Shown: positions 5,715-7,141 of the stretch, piece after piece
Layout of the letters: the number at the start of each line of letters is the position of its first letter
Numbering within the stretch: the stretch's first letter is position 1
From: Clostridia bacterium
Lineage (GTDB): Bacteria; Bacillota; Clostridia; Oscillospirales; CAG-382
Direction of reading: 5' to 3'
Length of the DNA: 7,141 nt
Assembly: GCA_017646185.1 (NCBI GenBank)
Contig: JAGCNA010000085.1
Span: 1 to 7,141 of the forward strand
Position numbers and translations under genes: made by a program
Notes under the pieces: model-generated
What the model saw: only the letters and a program-made list of their open reading frames with translations
Databases searched by the model: none
Told to the model about the DNA's origin: nothing

Positions 5715-6149
5715 TTAAAGATATGACCGTATATCCACAGCCAGCTTTTCTTCAAGGTTTATAAGGCGTTTTGCAATATCCTTGGATACTTCGTCTGCGG
5801 CTTTGTATTGGTTAAGGTATCTGTTAAGGGATTTCACTCCCATATTGCATCCGTCGGTTATAAGGTCGGCAATGGTTTTGTCGTTCCCCTTTATGCCCAA
5901 TTTCAGCTCTGTTTTCATCATAGACATTCCCTTTGCAATAGGGGAAGGGTCTTTACCCGCGTCCTCGTATTTATCCAAAAGCTGTTGTAATTCCTCGTCA
6001 AGCTCATCGTGCTCTTCCTTGCAATCGGATAAATATTTCCACAGCGTATCGTCCTTCACGTAATCCAGAACCCCTTCAATGGAGCTGACACCCATCTTCA
6101 CACCCGCATCACATTCACGAAGCAGCTTTATAGTATCTTGTTCTATCAT
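5715..6149 (-). CDS. Small all-helical protein with internal duplication, possible four-helix bundle
   Basis: This 144-aa protein has no signal peptide or membrane segment and should be cytosolic. It is almost entirely amphipathic helix and charge-rich, with an acidic helix at 44-53 (KEEHDELDEE). The halves resemble each other: MGVSSIEGVLDYVKDD (19-34) matches MGVKSLNRYLNQYKAAD (103-119), each followed by a second helix. That suggests a pair of helical hairpins forming a four-helix bundle, as in ferritin-like or DUF2383-type proteins. The paired E..ExxH sites of di-iron ferritins are not evident, so no metal role is claimed. The ATG is the only plausible start. The AAGG before it (6164-6167 on the plus strand) is 14 bases away, which is unusually far. 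A terminator follows the stop. Confidence 0.78.
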   Translation of the reverse strand: MIEQDTIKLLRECDAGVKMGVSSIEGVLDYVKDDTLWKYLSDCKEEHDELDEELQQLLDKYEDAGKDPSPIAKGMSMMKTELKLGIKGNDKTIADLITDGCNMGVKSLNRYLNQYKAADEVSKDIAKRLINLEEKLAVDIRSYL

Positions 6150-6185
6150 TTTTAACCGAATTTCCTTTCCCTTTGATATAGAAAA

Positions 6186-6191
6186 AGTATA
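6186..6191 (-). promoter_or_regulatory. Candidate -10 box TATACT for the helical-protein gene
   Basis: Read on the minus strand, TATACT lies about 37 bases before the ATG at 6149, in an AT-rich spacer after the terminator of the upstream gene. No good -35 hexamer is found 16-18 bases upstream, so this is tentative. Confidence 0.3.
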
Positions 6192-6261
6192 CCCGTTTTT
6201 TGGGGATGTTATTTCTTTATATATAAATTGCTTGTTTTTTTATATTTATCCGGGAAATAAA

Positions 6262-6289
6262 AAACGCCATCGTGTTTCCGATGGCGTTT
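6262..6289 (-). terminator. Strong intrinsic terminator of the discoidin-domain gene
   Basis: Arms 6262-6272 and 6279-6289 pair perfectly over 11 bp around a 6-base loop. On the minus strand the stem is followed by a run of T (GCGTTTTTTATTT). It begins 6 bases after the stop codon of the gene at 6296. This is the clearest terminator in the window. Confidence 0.9.
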
Positions 6290-6295
6290 AACATA

Positions 6296-7141
6296 TTACT
6301 GTGCTTCGTAAACCTCAACTTCGTTAAGGAAAACGAACAGTCCGTTGGGGGTAAAGGTGAATTTAACGTATCTTGCGGTAACATTTTCCGTTTCCAGATG
6401 GCTCCAGTAAATAGCACCGGGGTCGGTGGAAATGGGCAGTTCACCTATATCGGTAAAGTTGGTTCCGTCGTTTGAAACAGAAACCTTCGCATTCTTGGGT
6501 GCGTTTATACCCGCTGTTCCTCCGTTGCAGATATGGGCTCTAAAAAAGGAAATATCGGTTTCTTTTTCAAGATCCAGTATAAGCCACGCAATTCCGTTTT
6601 CGGTATTAAGCTCTTCGGGTGTAAGGGCGGAGCTGTTAAAGAAGGAAAACCAGTTGTTATCATAGGTAAGGGTGGTGGTGTGTTTTCCGTCCGTAAGGTT
6701 TGCGGTGTAGTTGCCGTAGCCCGTTCCCAAAAGACCTGAAAGAGTGTATTCTTTACCGCCGGAAACCAGCTTGCCGATAGGCTCGGCTTCGTCGGGAGTA
6801 GAAGTTTCGGGTTCCTTTATCTCGGGCGCAACGGCGTCTTCAACGTATTTGAACAGCCAGATACATTCGGTGTGGAATTCCGTTCCCGCAGCCAATGTCT
6901 TTTTGGCGGAATTGGAGAACTTGGTAAAATACAGCTTGTTATCGGTGGTGTTCATATCCCAGAAAGCGGTTTTGTAATCGCCGCGGCATTTATCCAGAGA
7001 ATCCTCATAGGTGGTAACTCTCACGTCAAACTGATATCTGGGGTCTGCATAACCGTAAACAACGGCTCTGGATGCGGCGTTGCCGGAATTGGAGGGGCCG
7101 GAATAATCCGCCGCGCCTACCTTAAGGGTTTCTATGGTCTT
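6296..7141 (-). CDS. C-terminal part of a probable secreted protein with discoidin (F5/8 type C)-like domain, 5' truncated
   Basis: The frame stays open to the window edge, giving 281 visible residues with no true start. A GTG at 7022-7024 is in frame, but clear coding sequence continues upstream of it (for example SRAVVYGYADPRYQFD), so I treat the gene as partial. The first 100 or so residues are an unidentified Gly/Tyr-rich region. A Pro/Glu/Thr linker (APEIKEPETSTPDEAEP) follows, then about 160 residues resembling a discoidin or CBM32-type beta sandwich: LTDGK, a WLILDLEKETDISFFRAH strand pair, KVSVSNDGTNFTDIG, and ARYVKFTF ending in FLNEVEVYEAQ. Such modules bind carbohydrates or cell surfaces in extracellular enzymes of gut Clostridia. 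The catalytic part, if any, and the signal peptide lie outside the window. Domain call is good; the overall function is unknown. Confidence 0.82.
   Translation of the reverse strand, partial: KTIETLKVGAADYSGPSNSGNAASRAVVYGYADPRYQFDVRVTTYEDSLDKCRGDYKTAFWDMNTTDNKLYFTKFSNSAKKTLAAGTEFHTECIWLFKYVEDAVAPEIKEPETSTPDEAEPIGKLVSGGKEYTLSGLLGTGYGNYTANLTDGKHTTTLTYDNNWFSFFNSSALTPEELNTENGIAWLILDLEKETDISFFRAHICNGGTAGINAPKNAKVSVSNDGTNFTDIGELPISTDPGAIYWSHLETENVTARYVKFTFTPNGLFVFLNEVEVYEAQ

Noticed and set aside
6272..6739. Plus-strand open frames opposite the discoidin-domain gene
   Set aside because: No ribosome binding sites or coherent protein features; the minus-strand frame carries the recognisable domain.
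6296..7024. Complete 242-aa protein starting at GTG 7024
   Set aside because: The frame continues upstream to the window edge with protein-like sequence, no ribosome binding site is apparent before that GTG, and no signal peptide begins there.
1..7141. Search for CRISPR, transposase, toxin-antitoxin or phage defence modules
   Set aside because: No regularly spaced repeats, transposase motifs, or nuclease or toxin signatures were found on either strand.

Overview
This is a bacterial chromosomal segment of moderate base composition. It has strong GGAG-type ribosome binding sites, tightly packed genes, intrinsic terminators, and secreted or lipid-anchored proteins with lipobox and discoidin-like modules. 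Together these suggest a Gram-positive Clostridia member, possibly an uncultured gut Oscillospirales-type bacterium. That placement is inferred from style and protein families; no rRNA or other taxonomic marker is present.

Layout: (1) Positions 7-1398 encode a full-length flotillin (SPFH protein), the only gene whose family is certain. (2) Positions 1399-1539 are a non-coding spacer with two good inverted repeats. (3) Positions 1540-4702 hold five closely spaced plus-strand genes, all predicted to encode small two-helix membrane proteins: a DUF4190-like protein, a paralogous pair (231 and 227 aa) on either side of a membrane protein ending in a zinc ribbon, and a last member coupled to its neighbour by an ATGA overlap. 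A hairpin/T-run terminator follows. (4) Positions 4846-5667 encode a lipoprotein of unknown function, probably its own transcription unit. (5) On the minus strand, convergent with the lipoprotein across a bidirectional terminator, lies a small all-helical protein (5715-6149) with an internal duplication. (6) On the minus strand at the right edge is the C-terminal part of a protein ending in a discoidin (F5/8 type C)-like domain (6296 to beyond 7141), followed by a clear terminator.

The most interesting unit is the flotillin followed by the five-gene membrane cassette. Flotillins organise membrane microdomains. The cassette proteins could be partners, or simply a neighbouring membrane-stress-type operon. 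The two inverted repeats and a visible change in codon preference between flotillin and the cassette argue that expression is at least partly separate. No mobile element, CRISPR array, tRNA or rRNA was seen.
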